From: Nocardioidaceae bacterium
GTDB lineage: Bacteria; Actinomycetota; Actinomycetes; Propionibacteriales; Nocardioidaceae
NCBI GenBank assembly: GCA_030447865.1
Contig: JAUJOD010000002.1
Coordinates: 706,473 to 770,472, forward strand
Direction: 5' to 3'
DNA length: 64,000 nt
Part shown: one piece after another, positions 1 to 7,491 of the stretch
Numbering within the stretch: the stretch's first letter is position 1
Layout: each line of letters begins with the position of its first letter
Notes under the pieces: model-generated
What the model saw: only the letters and a program-made list of their open reading frames with translations
The model's database searches: none
What the model was told of the DNA's origin: nothing
Made by a program: the position numbers and the translations under genes

Positions 1-1
1 G

Positions 2-67
2 TACGCGCGCCACAATGGCCACGCGGATTTCCTCCGCGAACGCATCGACGGCGCCACGGGCGAATAG
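2..67 (+). CDS. C-terminal fragment of a DinB/DUF664-type protein (cut by window edge)
   Basis: An open frame runs from the window edge to TAG at 65-67 and encodes 21 residues containing ARHNGHADFLRERIDG. That ending is typical of actinobacterial DUF664/DinB-superfamily proteins (four-helix metal-binding bundle, often called mycothiol-transferase-like), whose last helix carries the metal-binding His. Only the tail is visible, so substrate and length cannot be judged. A GGCCAC/GTGGCC stem at 116-134 lies downstream and could mark the transcript end. The call rests on recall of the family ending. Confidence 0.55.
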   Translation, partial: YARHNGHADFLRERIDGATGE

Positions 68-236
68 CCTGCCGCGAAGTACGGCAGCAAAGTACAGCAA
101 CGAGCCGCACTACACGGCCACTTGACCCGTGGCCAAGCATCTGCCGCATTGGCCTGTGGCGGCACGAGCATGCGCACTAATCTGCCGCGATTGACGAAGA
201 GCGGATCCCGGCTCGCCGAGTCTGCCGAAGAAGCGG

Positions 237-1349
237 TCAGCCGGCGGAGACGGGCATCGTGAGTTCCAGTTCCAGCCAGTGCGCCAGACCCTCGATCTCG
301 CGGTGCACTGCGGCGGACATCGTCTTGGTGAACGGCACGTCCTGGTGGATGGCGTTGACCCGAAGCACGCCGGCTTTGCGGTCGGCGGTGGCGTCGAGCT
401 TGCCCACCAGCCGGTCGCCGTACAGGATCGGCAGCGCGAAGTACCCCCAGCGGCGGTTGGCGGCGGGCTTGTACATCTCCAGGTAGTACTCGAACTCGAA
501 CAGCTCCATCGTGCGCCTGCGGTCGTGCAGCAGTCGGTCGAACGGGGAGAGCAACGCCGCCCGCCCTGAAAACGGCTGGCCCAAGTACGCTGGATCCACC
601 CGCCACGCGCCCTTGACGCCCTCAACGATGGCCGGATCGCCGGCCTCACCGACGTCGTTCGGCTCCATCGGACTCACCGCTGCCTTGGCACGGGCGATGC
701 CCAAAGCGTGCAGCCGGCGTTCGTTGCGGATGCGGAGCGCATCCTCCACTGGGATAGCCGGCTCATCGGGGTAGACCCGGGTGGCCAGGTCCCACAGCCG
801 CTCGCGGCCCTTGCGCCCGGCGGTCGCGACCTCGCCGCGCTGCACCATGAAGTCGAGGAGCTTGATGACGTTCTGGTTGTTGGTCCATCCGGTCGAGGCC
901 CACGGCACCGCACAGGTGTCCGGCAGATCACGCGACGGCAGCGGGCCTGATGAACCGAGTCGGTCGAGGATGTCCCGCCGGCACGCATCGTTGGCCCGCA
1001 CCCAGTCGCGGATGTCAACCTGCCAAGCGCGCAGCTCCCCGCGCCCCGGCCACTCGGCCATCTCGGCGCGAAAGAGCGCCAAGTCTTCACTCGGCCGGAT
1101 CAGAGCGCTCAACTCGATCAGCTCCCGACTCTCAAGTGCAGTGGACAAGTCACTTGTCGAGTACGGCGACCCGAGCCGACTCCACGCGACCAGATCGGCG
1201 TTGGGTGCAATGGCGGCGGTAGGGTCGATCTGAAGCAAAGTCAGGTGGCGCACCAGGTCGAGCAACCCGGTTGGCCGCGTGCGCTCCAAGAGCTGCGCAC
1301 GTACGGCGATGCGCCGAGCGTCGGCGCGAGACAGCCGGTGGAAAGTCAC
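237..1349 (-). CDS. AlkZ/YcaQ-type winged-helix DNA glycosylase
   Basis: A 370-residue protein of the HTH_42 (AlkZ/YcaQ/AZL) superfamily, soluble DNA glycosylases that unhook bulky N7-alkyl adducts and interstrand crosslinks. Residues 40-42 read Gln-Ile-Asp, matching the catalytic Q-x-D of E. coli YcaQ, inside the conserved context LLQIDPTAAIAPNADLV. Tandem winged helices occupy the first two thirds and a beta-rich domain (LLSPFDRLLHDRRR, WGYFALPILYGDRLVGKLDA) the last third. Length is normal. The start is GTG with no convincing Shine-Dalgarno, so it may be leaderless. It converges on nothing close and reads away from the MFS gene. The exact lesion repaired is unknown; some relatives are self-resistance proteins for DNA-alkylating antibiotics. 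Confidence 0.8.
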   Translation of the reverse strand: MTFHRLSRADARRIAVRAQLLERTRPTGLLDLVRHLTLLQIDPTAAIAPNADLVAWSRLGSPYSTSDLSTALESRELIELSALIRPSEDLALFRAEMAEWPGRGELRAWQVDIRDWVRANDACRRDILDRLGSSGPLPSRDLPDTCAVPWASTGWTNNQNVIKLLDFMVQRGEVATAGRKGRERLWDLATRVYPDEPAIPVEDALRIRNERRLHALGIARAKAAVSPMEPNDVGEAGDPAIVEGVKGAWRVDPAYLGQPFSGRAALLSPFDRLLHDRRRTMELFEFEYYLEMYKPAANRRWGYFALPILYGDRLVGKLDATADRKAGVLRVNAIHQDVPFTKTMSAAVHREIEGLAHWLELELTMPVSAG

Positions 1350-1392
1350 GATGGGAGGCTACGGCCGCCACGGGCACCGCAAGCAACGGGGC

Positions 1393-2631
1393 TTAGGCCG
1401 GCTCATCAACTAAAGCGACAGGCGTCGGCCGATCCGCGGCCGCTGGAATCGCGCGGCCCAGCCAGCCGAGCACCAGCATCCCCGCGAACGCGGCGGCTGC
1501 AACCACCGCCCAAGGAAGCCACGCTGCGACGGCGAACAAGGCAACGACCGCGGGCGCCAGCACCTGCGCGGTCGTGAACGCGTACTGGTAGGTGGCCATG
1601 TAGCCGGCGCGGCTTTCCCTCGGCGGCAGGGCCTCCGACAGTGCGCCGGAGACCGGGAAGAACACCTTCGTACCGGCCACCAACAGCGCCCAGGTTACGA
1701 AGGCGTACGGCACCAGCCAGCCGGCAGGCACCCACAGCATGAGCCCAGTCAGCACGGCCCACACCACATAGCTCAAGGCACCGGCCCGCAACGACTGGGT
1801 ACGTCGATAGCCACGCAATGCGTCGACCACCTTGACGCCGTACACACTGGCGAGCAGCGTGCCGGCGGCCAGCAGCGCGCCGGGTAGCCATGCCGGTCCG
1901 TCGAGCACGTCCACGACGAAGAACGGCATGCCCACCAACGCGAAGTCCACGGCAAGCCCCACCAGACACACCGCCGCGATGAGCGCGAGGTAGCGGCGGT
2001 CGCGCAGCACGGTCAGCGGACCAACCGCCGCCACGGCCGGTCGGTCCGTAGGAGCGGTGCTGACGAACGCAGCGAGCAGCACCGCCGCGACCACGAACGT
2101 CCCCGCGTCAACGCCAACCAGCCACCGCAGAGCGGTGTCGCTCTCCCACGTGAGGACGACTGCCGCGGCCAGGGTGCCCAGCCCGAAGGCGGCTGACCGC
2201 ACCATCGCGACAAGCGCGAACGGACGCTCCTTCGCCACGTTGGTGCTCACATCAGCAATCAGCACGAAGACCGAGCAGTAGAACATCTGAGTGCCAACCG
2301 CCAGCAGCCCAGAGGACAAGAAGACGCCGACCGCATCAGCGGCGACGACATACCCGGCGGCCCCCGCCCCCTGCAGCAGCTGGGCCAACACCACGACGAA
2401 CCGAGGACCGAAATGGTGCGTCAGACGCCCAGCTAACGGGGGCACCGCGAATCCGAGCATCGAAGCTACGGCGACGACGGCGCCGGCGGTGTCCACGTCG
2501 AGGTCGACTACTCGGGTGGCGTACAACAGGGCGAGCGGGAGAAAGAGCCCGGAGCCGAAGTTGTCGATAGCCAGCGCAGCAAGCAGTGCAGCCCTTGACC
2601 GGTCCAACGCCGGCCAACCGGCACGCGTCAC
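1393..2631 (-). CDS. MFS transporter, drug-efflux type
   Basis: A 412-residue polytopic membrane protein with about 12 hydrophobic segments and the two-bundle layout of the major facilitator superfamily. The segment FAVPPLAGRLTHHFGPRF between TM2 and TM3 is the position of the MFS cytoplasmic motif A. The second half restarts near ALIAAVCLVGLAVDFALVGM. No substrate-specific signature is recognisable; proton-driven export of small molecules is the family default. The start is GTG, preceded by a short GGGAG. The 250-base gap to the GGDEF gene is divergent and holds a perfect palindrome at 2714-2728 that could serve either gene. Confidence 0.85.
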   Translation of the reverse strand: MTRAGWPALDRSRAALLAALAIDNFGSGLFLPLALLYATRVVDLDVDTAGAVVAVASMLGFAVPPLAGRLTHHFGPRFVVVLAQLLQGAGAAGYVVAADAVGVFLSSGLLAVGTQMFYCSVFVLIADVSTNVAKERPFALVAMVRSAAFGLGTLAAAVVLTWESDTALRWLVGVDAGTFVVAAVLLAAFVSTAPTDRPAVAAVGPLTVLRDRRYLALIAAVCLVGLAVDFALVGMPFFVVDVLDGPAWLPGALLAAGTLLASVYGVKVVDALRGYRRTQSLRAGALSYVVWAVLTGLMLWVPAGWLVPYAFVTWALLVAGTKVFFPVSGALSEALPPRESRAGYMATYQYAFTTAQVLAPAVVALFAVAAWLPWAVVAAAAFAGMLVLGWLGRAIPAAADRPTPVALVDEPA

Positions 2632-2713
2632 GCTCCCACGTTACTCATTGCGTTATCGCCCAGCGGCCATTATTGCATTGTGACTTCCGAGTGCGGGGCT
2701 ACATTCCGGCAGC

Positions 2714-2728
2714 GGGAACAGCGTTCCC
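2714..2728. promoter_or_regulatory. Perfect 6-3-6 palindrome in a divergent promoter region
   Basis: GGGAAC-AGC-GTTCCC is a perfect inverted repeat lying between the divergent MFS (start 2631) and GGDEF-EAL (start 2882) genes. Size and position suit a dimeric repressor site. No regulator is encoded next to it and no second copy was noticed, so the bound protein is unknown. Confidence 0.35.
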
Positions 2729-2881
2729 ACTAAGCGTCAACGCTCCGTTGTTAGTGAGACCGTTCTCGCCCCGGCTGTTCTGAGGACGTATGTACGCTTT
2801 GCGTTCGACTTGTCACGGTAGGTGAATCCGCTGATACTTGACGCACCAGTCGTCTTCGGGTAACGGAGAGGGGTCGTCACC

Positions 2882-5407
2882 ATGACCCTCAGCGACCTCA
2901 CTGGCATGCCCCCGGCCCAACGGGCCGAGAACCGCCCGCAGCCCGAACGCACCGCCGCTGTCATCGCTCAGGCGGTCATCGAGAGCCACCCCGATATCGT
3001 CTTCGCCAAGGATCTGGACGGGCGGCACCAACTGGTGAACTCGGCTACCGCCCGGCTGCTCGGGAGGCCGATGCATGAGCTGCTCGGTACGACGGCCCGT
3101 GAGCTGGTAGATGCCACCTCCGCGCGGCACATGGAGGACCAGGACCGCGAGATCATCGCCACTGGCGAGACCCGTGTTTACGAGGAAACGTTTGCGATCC
3201 AGCCGGGCGATCCCCGGACCTTTGTGACGACGAAGGGCCCGATCCTGGACGACGACGGGACCGTCGTCGGCGTCTTCGGCGTCTCCCGCGATGTCACCGA
3301 GAGCAAGCGGTCAGCCGAAGCCTTGCAGCGCAGCCAGGACCAGTTGGCGCACGCTCAGCACATCGCCGGCATGGGCAGTTGGGACTGGGACCTGGCGTCG
3401 GGCGCCGTAACGTTGTCTGCAGAGCTGCACCGCCTCTACCTCACCGACCCACGCACCTTCGTGCCGACGTACGAGAACATCTTCGAGAAGATCCACTCCG
3501 AAGACCAGGCCGCACTCGCGCAGGCGGTCACGGCAGCCATTGAGAGCAAGTCTGGGTTCAGCGTGGAGCACCGGATCATCCGTTCCGACGGCGTCGAGCG
3601 GGTGTTGCTGTCAGCTGGCGAAGCGCAGTGCGACGAGAACGGGGCGCTCATCCGGCTGGTCGGCACGGCACAAGACATCACCGATCGCAAGCAGGCTGAG
3701 CAGGAACTCATCCAGGACAGAGAGTTCTTGAGCGCACTACTCGACAGCCTCAAGGAAGGCATCGTCGCCTGTGACGCCGAAGGCAGGCTGACGCTGTTCA
3801 ACCAGGCCGCCCGCGATTTTCACGGGGTCGCCTCGTCGCCGGCCGGTCCTGACCAGTGGGCTCACTCGTACAGCCTGTACCGGTCGGACGGCCAGACTCC
3901 GCTACAGAAGGCCGACATCCCCCTCTTTCGCGCGCTGAACGGCGAAACGGTGCGAGATGCCGAGATAGTCATTGCGCCCACCCGAAGTGATCGGCGTACG
4001 ACGCTGGTCAACGGGCAGGCGTTCTACGACGGCGACGGCACCAAGCTCGGGGCGGTGGTCGCGATGCATGACGTCACCGAGCGACGGGCTCTTGAGGACC
4101 GGTTGACCTACCAGGCCATCCATGACGCCTTGACAGGGCTGCCGAACCGCGCACTTTTCGCCGACCGACTCGGACATGCTCTCAGGCGCATCCAGCGGCG
4201 CGAGGGCGCCGTGGCCGTGCTGTTCGTGGATCTCGACGGCTTCAAGGTCGTCAACGACAGCCTGGGCCACCCAGTCGGTGACCAACTGCTCATCGCCGTG
4301 GCGGCACGGATAGGAGGATGCCTGCGACCCATCGACACGGTGGCTCGGCTTGGCGGCGACGAGTTCGCCGTGTTGGTGGAGGACGTGGCCGACGCCAGGC
4401 AGGCGATTCAGCTGACAGAGCGGATATCCACAGCGTTGCGGGAGCCGTTTGCGTTGCCGGATCGCAGCGTTCAAGTGACTGTCAGCACTGGCATCGCGAT
4501 CAGCACGACCGGCAGCGAGCATCCCGATGACCTGGTGCGCAAGGCTGACGTCGCCATGTACAAGGCTAAGCGCACCGGTCATGGTCGCTACAAGTTGTTC
4601 GACGACGACATGGACGAGGAGGCGCGCAGCCGGCTCGTGGTACAGAACGATCTAAGCCAAGCCATCGAGCAAGGGCAACTGCGGCTGCACTACCAGCCCA
4701 AGATCCCGCTCACCGGCCCCAGTGAGCCGATCTGGATGGAGGCGTTGGTGCGTTGGCAGCACCCTCAGCGGGGTCTGCTGCAACCGGCTGACTTCCTCGC
4801 GCTGGCCGAAGAGAGCGGTTTGATCGTCGAGCTCGGGCGGTGGGTGCTGCACGAAGCATGCCGCCAAGGACAGCGCTGGCAACAGACCCACTCCCGCCAG
4901 CCGATGGCTGTTTGCGTGAACCTGTCCGCCCGTCAGTTCCACGGCGGCCAACTGGCGAGCGAGGTCGAGCACGCGCTGCGGACCGCCGACCTTCCCCCCG
5001 AAGCATTGATGCTGGAGATCACCGAGAGTGCCATGATGCAGGATGTCGAGTCAGCTGCCTTGACGCTGCGGGCGCTGAAGTCGCTTGGTCTGCAGGTCGC
5101 CATCGATGACTTCGGGACCGGTTATTCGTCACTGTCGTACCTTCACCACTTCCCGGTCGACTGTCTGAAGATCGACCGCTCGTTCATCGCCAACTTGGAA
5201 TCAGCAAGGCACACGCGGGCCCTCGTGCAAGGCATCATCAGCCTTGCCCACGCCCTAGGAATCACCGTCGCGGCCGAAGGTGTGGAGACTGCGGCCCAGG
5301 TAGCTCGGCTGCGCGCGATGGGCTGCGACTCCGCCCAGGGTTACCACTTCGCCCGGCCCCTGCCAGCTGACGAGGCAGCGGCACTCGTTCCTGAACTGAT
5401 GAGCTGA
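2882..5407 (+). CDS. Cytosolic PAS-PAS-PAS-GGDEF-EAL cyclic-di-GMP enzyme
   Basis: An 841-residue protein with three PAS/PAC sensor modules (about 25-145, 150-275 and 280-405), a GGDEF domain (about 410-575) and an EAL domain (about 585-840). The diguanylate cyclase motif is intact (GGDEF, residues 491-495) and is preceded by an RxxD inhibitory site (RPID, 482-485) at the canonical five-residue spacing. The phosphodiesterase motif is intact (EAL, 620-622), with DDFGTGYSSL, KIDRSFI and AEGVET downstream. Both c-di-GMP synthesis and breakdown are therefore chemically possible, and the PAS modules probably set the balance. There is no membrane segment or signal peptide. GAGAGG precedes ATG by about ten bases. 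It converges with nei seven bases downstream. Confidence 0.93.
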   Translation: MTLSDLTGMPPAQRAENRPQPERTAAVIAQAVIESHPDIVFAKDLDGRHQLVNSATARLLGRPMHELLGTTARELVDATSARHMEDQDREIIATGETRVYEETFAIQPGDPRTFVTTKGPILDDDGTVVGVFGVSRDVTESKRSAEALQRSQDQLAHAQHIAGMGSWDWDLASGAVTLSAELHRLYLTDPRTFVPTYENIFEKIHSEDQAALAQAVTAAIESKSGFSVEHRIIRSDGVERVLLSAGEAQCDENGALIRLVGTAQDITDRKQAEQELIQDREFLSALLDSLKEGIVACDAEGRLTLFNQAARDFHGVASSPAGPDQWAHSYSLYRSDGQTPLQKADIPLFRALNGETVRDAEIVIAPTRSDRRTTLVNGQAFYDGDGTKLGAVVAMHDVTERRALEDRLTYQAIHDALTGLPNRALFADRLGHALRRIQRREGAVAVLFVDLDGFKVVNDSLGHPVGDQLLIAVAARIGGCLRPIDTVARLGGDEFAVLVEDVADARQAIQLTERISTALREPFALPDRSVQVTVSTGIAISTTGSEHPDDLVRKADVAMYKAKRTGHGRYKLFDDDMDEEARSRLVVQNDLSQAIEQGQLRLHYQPKIPLTGPSEPIWMEALVRWQHPQRGLLQPADFLALAEESGLIVELGRWVLHEACRQGQRWQQTHSRQPMAVCVNLSARQFHGGQLASEVEHALRTADLPPEALMLEITESAMMQDVESAALTLRALKSLGLQVAIDDFGTGYSSLSYLHHFPVDCLKIDRSFIANLESARHTRALVQGIISLAHALGITVAAEGVETAAQVARLRAMGCDSAQGYHFARPLPADEAAALVPELMS

Positions 5408-5414
5408 GGGTCGC

Positions 5415-6227
5415 TCAGCGGCGTCGCTGACAGGTCGGGCACCAAAACAGGTTGCGACCTGCCAACACGCGGGTCCGGACGATCGAGCCGCAGGCATGAC
5501 AGGGCTGCCCGTGGCGGCGGTACACGTACACCTCTCCTCCATGGTCGTCGATGCGAGCCGGTCTAGCCATGGACGCCGGCTCGTGTTCGGGTCGAACTGT
5601 GTCGATGCGGCCGGTCTGGACGCCGTACTCCATGAGGTCGACGATGTCGTGCCACAGCGCCTTCCAGCGCCGCCTGCTCACCTTGTGCCCCGGCGTCAGC
5701 GGGTGCAGGCGAGCACGGAACAGCGATTCGGCACGGTAGACGTTGCCGACTCCTGCCAGCACTGACTGGTCCATGAGGAGCGCGCCCACTGGCTTCTTGC
5801 TGGTGCGAATTCGATCGAAAGCCTTGTCCGGGTCGGCATCGGGCCGAAGCGGGTCGGGTCCAAGCCTCGCGAGGATCTGCTTGGCCGACGGCTCCGACAG
5901 CAGTTCGCACGTTGTCGCGCCGCGCAGGTCGGCGTACGCCATCGGACCGACCAACCGGAGTCGCACCGCCCCGACGGGGTCGGGTGGGGTGCCCTCCTCG
6001 ACCCCGAAGGCGCCGATCAGGCCGAGGTGCACGTGGACCACGCCGCCGCCCTCGAATCTGATGAAGAGATGCTTGCCTGCCGACTCCGCGAGCTCAAGTA
6101 CATGCCCATCCACCGCGGCGGCGCCATCGGTGAATCTGCCCTGCGGGCTGCTGACCTCGACCGGCTGACCGGCGAAGGCGGCGTTAAGTTCTCCCGCGAG
6201 CCGGAACAGGGTGTGGCCTTCGGGCAT
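5415..6227 (-). CDS. nei: Endonuclease VIII/Fpg-family DNA glycosylase
   Basis: A 270-residue Fpg/Nei-family base-excision enzyme that removes oxidised bases and nicks abasic sites. The N-terminus Met-Pro-Glu-Gly-His-Thr gives the catalytic Pro2 and Glu3 and, with the His-Thr continuation, points to the Nei side of the family rather than Fpg (MPELPE). Lys52 in SAGKHLF is the conserved beta-hairpin lysine. The helix-two-turn-helix region contains GVGNVYRAE. A C-terminal zinc finger is complete (Cys243, Cys246, Cys263, Cys266). The gene lies directly downstream of rpiB on the same strand with 28 bases between them, an arrangement that could be co-transcribed. Mycobacterial Nei2 is the closest type I recall. 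Confidence 0.9.
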   Translation of the reverse strand: MPEGHTLFRLAGELNAAFAGQPVEVSSPQGRFTDGAAAVDGHVLELAESAGKHLFIRFEGGGVVHVHLGLIGAFGVEEGTPPDPVGAVRLRLVGPMAYADLRGATTCELLSEPSAKQILARLGPDPLRPDADPDKAFDRIRTSKKPVGALLMDQSVLAGVGNVYRAESLFRARLHPLTPGHKVSRRRWKALWHDIVDLMEYGVQTGRIDTVRPEHEPASMARPARIDDHGGEVYVYRRHGQPCHACGSIVRTRVLAGRNLFWCPTCQRRR

Positions 6228-6255
6228 GCGTCCTCCGTGGAGCGCCGCGAGCGGG

Positions 6256-6699
6256 TCAGGCCTCGTAGTCGCTGAGCTGGGCGATGCGGCGGCGGTGACG
6301 GTTGTCGTCGCTGAAAGCGGTTGCCAGGAACAGCTCGACGAACGACGTCGCTTCGTCGAGGGAGTGCATCCGGGCGCCGATCGACATCACGTTCGCGTCA
6401 TTGTGGAGGCGGGCCAGCTCAGCGGTCTCGCGCGACCAGGCCAGGGCTGCGCGTACGCCGACCACCTTGTTCGCCGCGATCTGTTCCCCGTTGCCGGAGC
6501 CGCCGAGCACGATGCCGAGGCTTCCGGAGTCGCCCACCACCGCTTCCCCCGTGGCGAAGCAGTACGGCGGGTAGTCGTCGTCGGCGTCGTACGTCGTTGC
6601 GCCGTGGTCGACCGGCTCGTGCCCCTGGTCGCGCAACCAGGTGTCGAGGTGGGTCTTGAGCTCCAGGCCTGCATGGTCTGACCCGAGGTGTACACGCAT
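6256..6699 (-). CDS. rpiB: Ribose-5-phosphate isomerase B
   Basis: A 147-residue LacA/RpiB-family isomerase interconverting ribose 5-phosphate and ribulose 5-phosphate in the pentose phosphate pathway. It starts MRVHLGSDHAG, the standard RpiB opening with Asp8-His9. GGSGNGEQIAANK carries Glu72 where proteobacterial enzymes use a catalytic Cys, as in the Mycobacterium tuberculosis enzyme. The ATG at 6697-6699 is chosen because AGGA lies eight bases upstream; an in-frame ATG three codons earlier is possible, and a still longer reading would run through the 49-bp palindromic repeat, which is clearly intergenic. It sits between the DsbA-like gene and nei on the same strand. Confidence 0.93.
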   Translation of the reverse strand: MRVHLGSDHAGLELKTHLDTWLRDQGHEPVDHGATTYDADDDYPPYCFATGEAVVGDSGSLGIVLGGSGNGEQIAANKVVGVRAALAWSRETAELARLHNDANVMSIGARMHSLDEATSFVELFLATAFSDDNRHRRRIAQLSDYEA

Positions 6700-6724
6700 G
6701 GCGCTCATCCTCGCAGAGAGCGGC

Positions 6725-6773
6725 GACTTGTCAGACTCCACTCGACCTATAGGTCGACTACGTTCTGACAACT
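6725..6773 (-). repeat. 49-bp palindromic intergenic element, copy 1
   Basis: Read on the minus strand this matches the element at 15846-15894 at 48 of 49 positions. Its ends are inverted (TTGTCAGA and TCTGACAA) and its centre is the perfect palindrome TCGACCTATAGGTCGA. It lies 16 bases after the stop codon of the DsbA-like gene and before rpiB, in the same orientation relative to the upstream gene as copy 2. RNA from it could fold into a long hairpin; it has no terminal U-tract. Confidence 0.8.
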
Positions 6774-6788
6774 CCACGAGGCGGGGGG

Positions 6789-7400
6789 TCAGTCGAAGGT
6801 GGGATCTTCGGTGCGGGTGCGCTTGAGCTCGTAGAACCCCTCAGTGGCCGCGACCAGCCGAACGCCGTCCCAGAGCTTGCCGGCCGCCTCGCCTCTCGGC
6901 GCAGGCGTCACCACCGGGCCGAAGAACGCCACCCCCTCGACAGCGATGACCGGAGTGCCGACCTCCATGCCGACCTGATCCATGCCCTCGTGGTGCGACT
7001 TTTTCAGCGCCTCGTCGTAATCCTCCGAGCCCATGGCATCGGCCAGCTCGACAGGCAGTCCCGCCGCACGCAGGGCAGCTTCAACCGTCGCGCGGTCGCG
7101 TTCCTCGCCGCGCACGTGGAAGCGAGTCCCCAGTTCGGTGTAGAGCCGGTCAAGCCCTTCCTGCCCATGCGCCTCGCCGGCTGCGACGCACACGCGCACC
7201 GGACCCCATGCGGAGCTCATCATCTCCCGGTAGTCCTCGGGCACGTCCTTGTCTTGGTTGAGGTACGCCAGGCTCATGACGTGGAAGGACGTGTCGACGT
7301 CTCTGACCTTCTCGACCTCCTTCATCCATCGCGAGGCGATCCACGCCCACGGGCAGATGGGGTCGAACCAGAAGTCGGCAGTGGCGCGGCCGTCGGCCAT
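6789..7400 (-). CDS. Mycothiol-linked DsbA-family reductase (Rv2466c-like)
   Basis: A 203-residue thioredoxin-fold protein with an all-helical insertion, of the DsbA/2-hydroxychromene-isomerase-like group typified by the mycothiol-dependent nitroreductase Rv2466c. The active-site region is FDPICPWAWIASRW, with Cys16 followed by Pro-Trp-Ala, so the second Cys of a CxxC is absent and chemistry would be monothiol. The cis-Pro loop is GTPVIAV. The ATG at 7398-7400 has AAAGGAGA a few bases upstream; longer readings overlap the divergent pepN promoter. Probable role: mycothiol-dependent reduction in the cytosol, part of oxidative-stress defence. The neighbouring genes do not form an obvious operon with it. 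Confidence 0.85.
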   Translation of the reverse strand: MADGRATADFWFDPICPWAWIASRWMKEVEKVRDVDTSFHVMSLAYLNQDKDVPEDYREMMSSAWGPVRVCVAAGEAHGQEGLDRLYTELGTRFHVRGEERDRATVEAALRAAGLPVELADAMGSEDYDEALKKSHHEGMDQVGMEVGTPVIAVEGVAFFGPVVTPAPRGEAAGKLWDGVRLVAATEGFYELKRTRTEDPTFD

Positions 7401-7491
7401 GGGGTCTCCTTTGAGCTGGGGGCATGGTGACATTCGGGCCCAACCGGAAACTCTCGTACGGCATTCCCGGACCCCGTGGGAGGATGGCGCA

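Noticed and set aside
7249-7491. An 81-residue N-terminal extension of PepN
   Set aside because: It overlaps the divergent DsbA-like gene and its ribosome site, and family PepN proteins begin at the 7492 ATG, which has its own Shine-Dalgarno.
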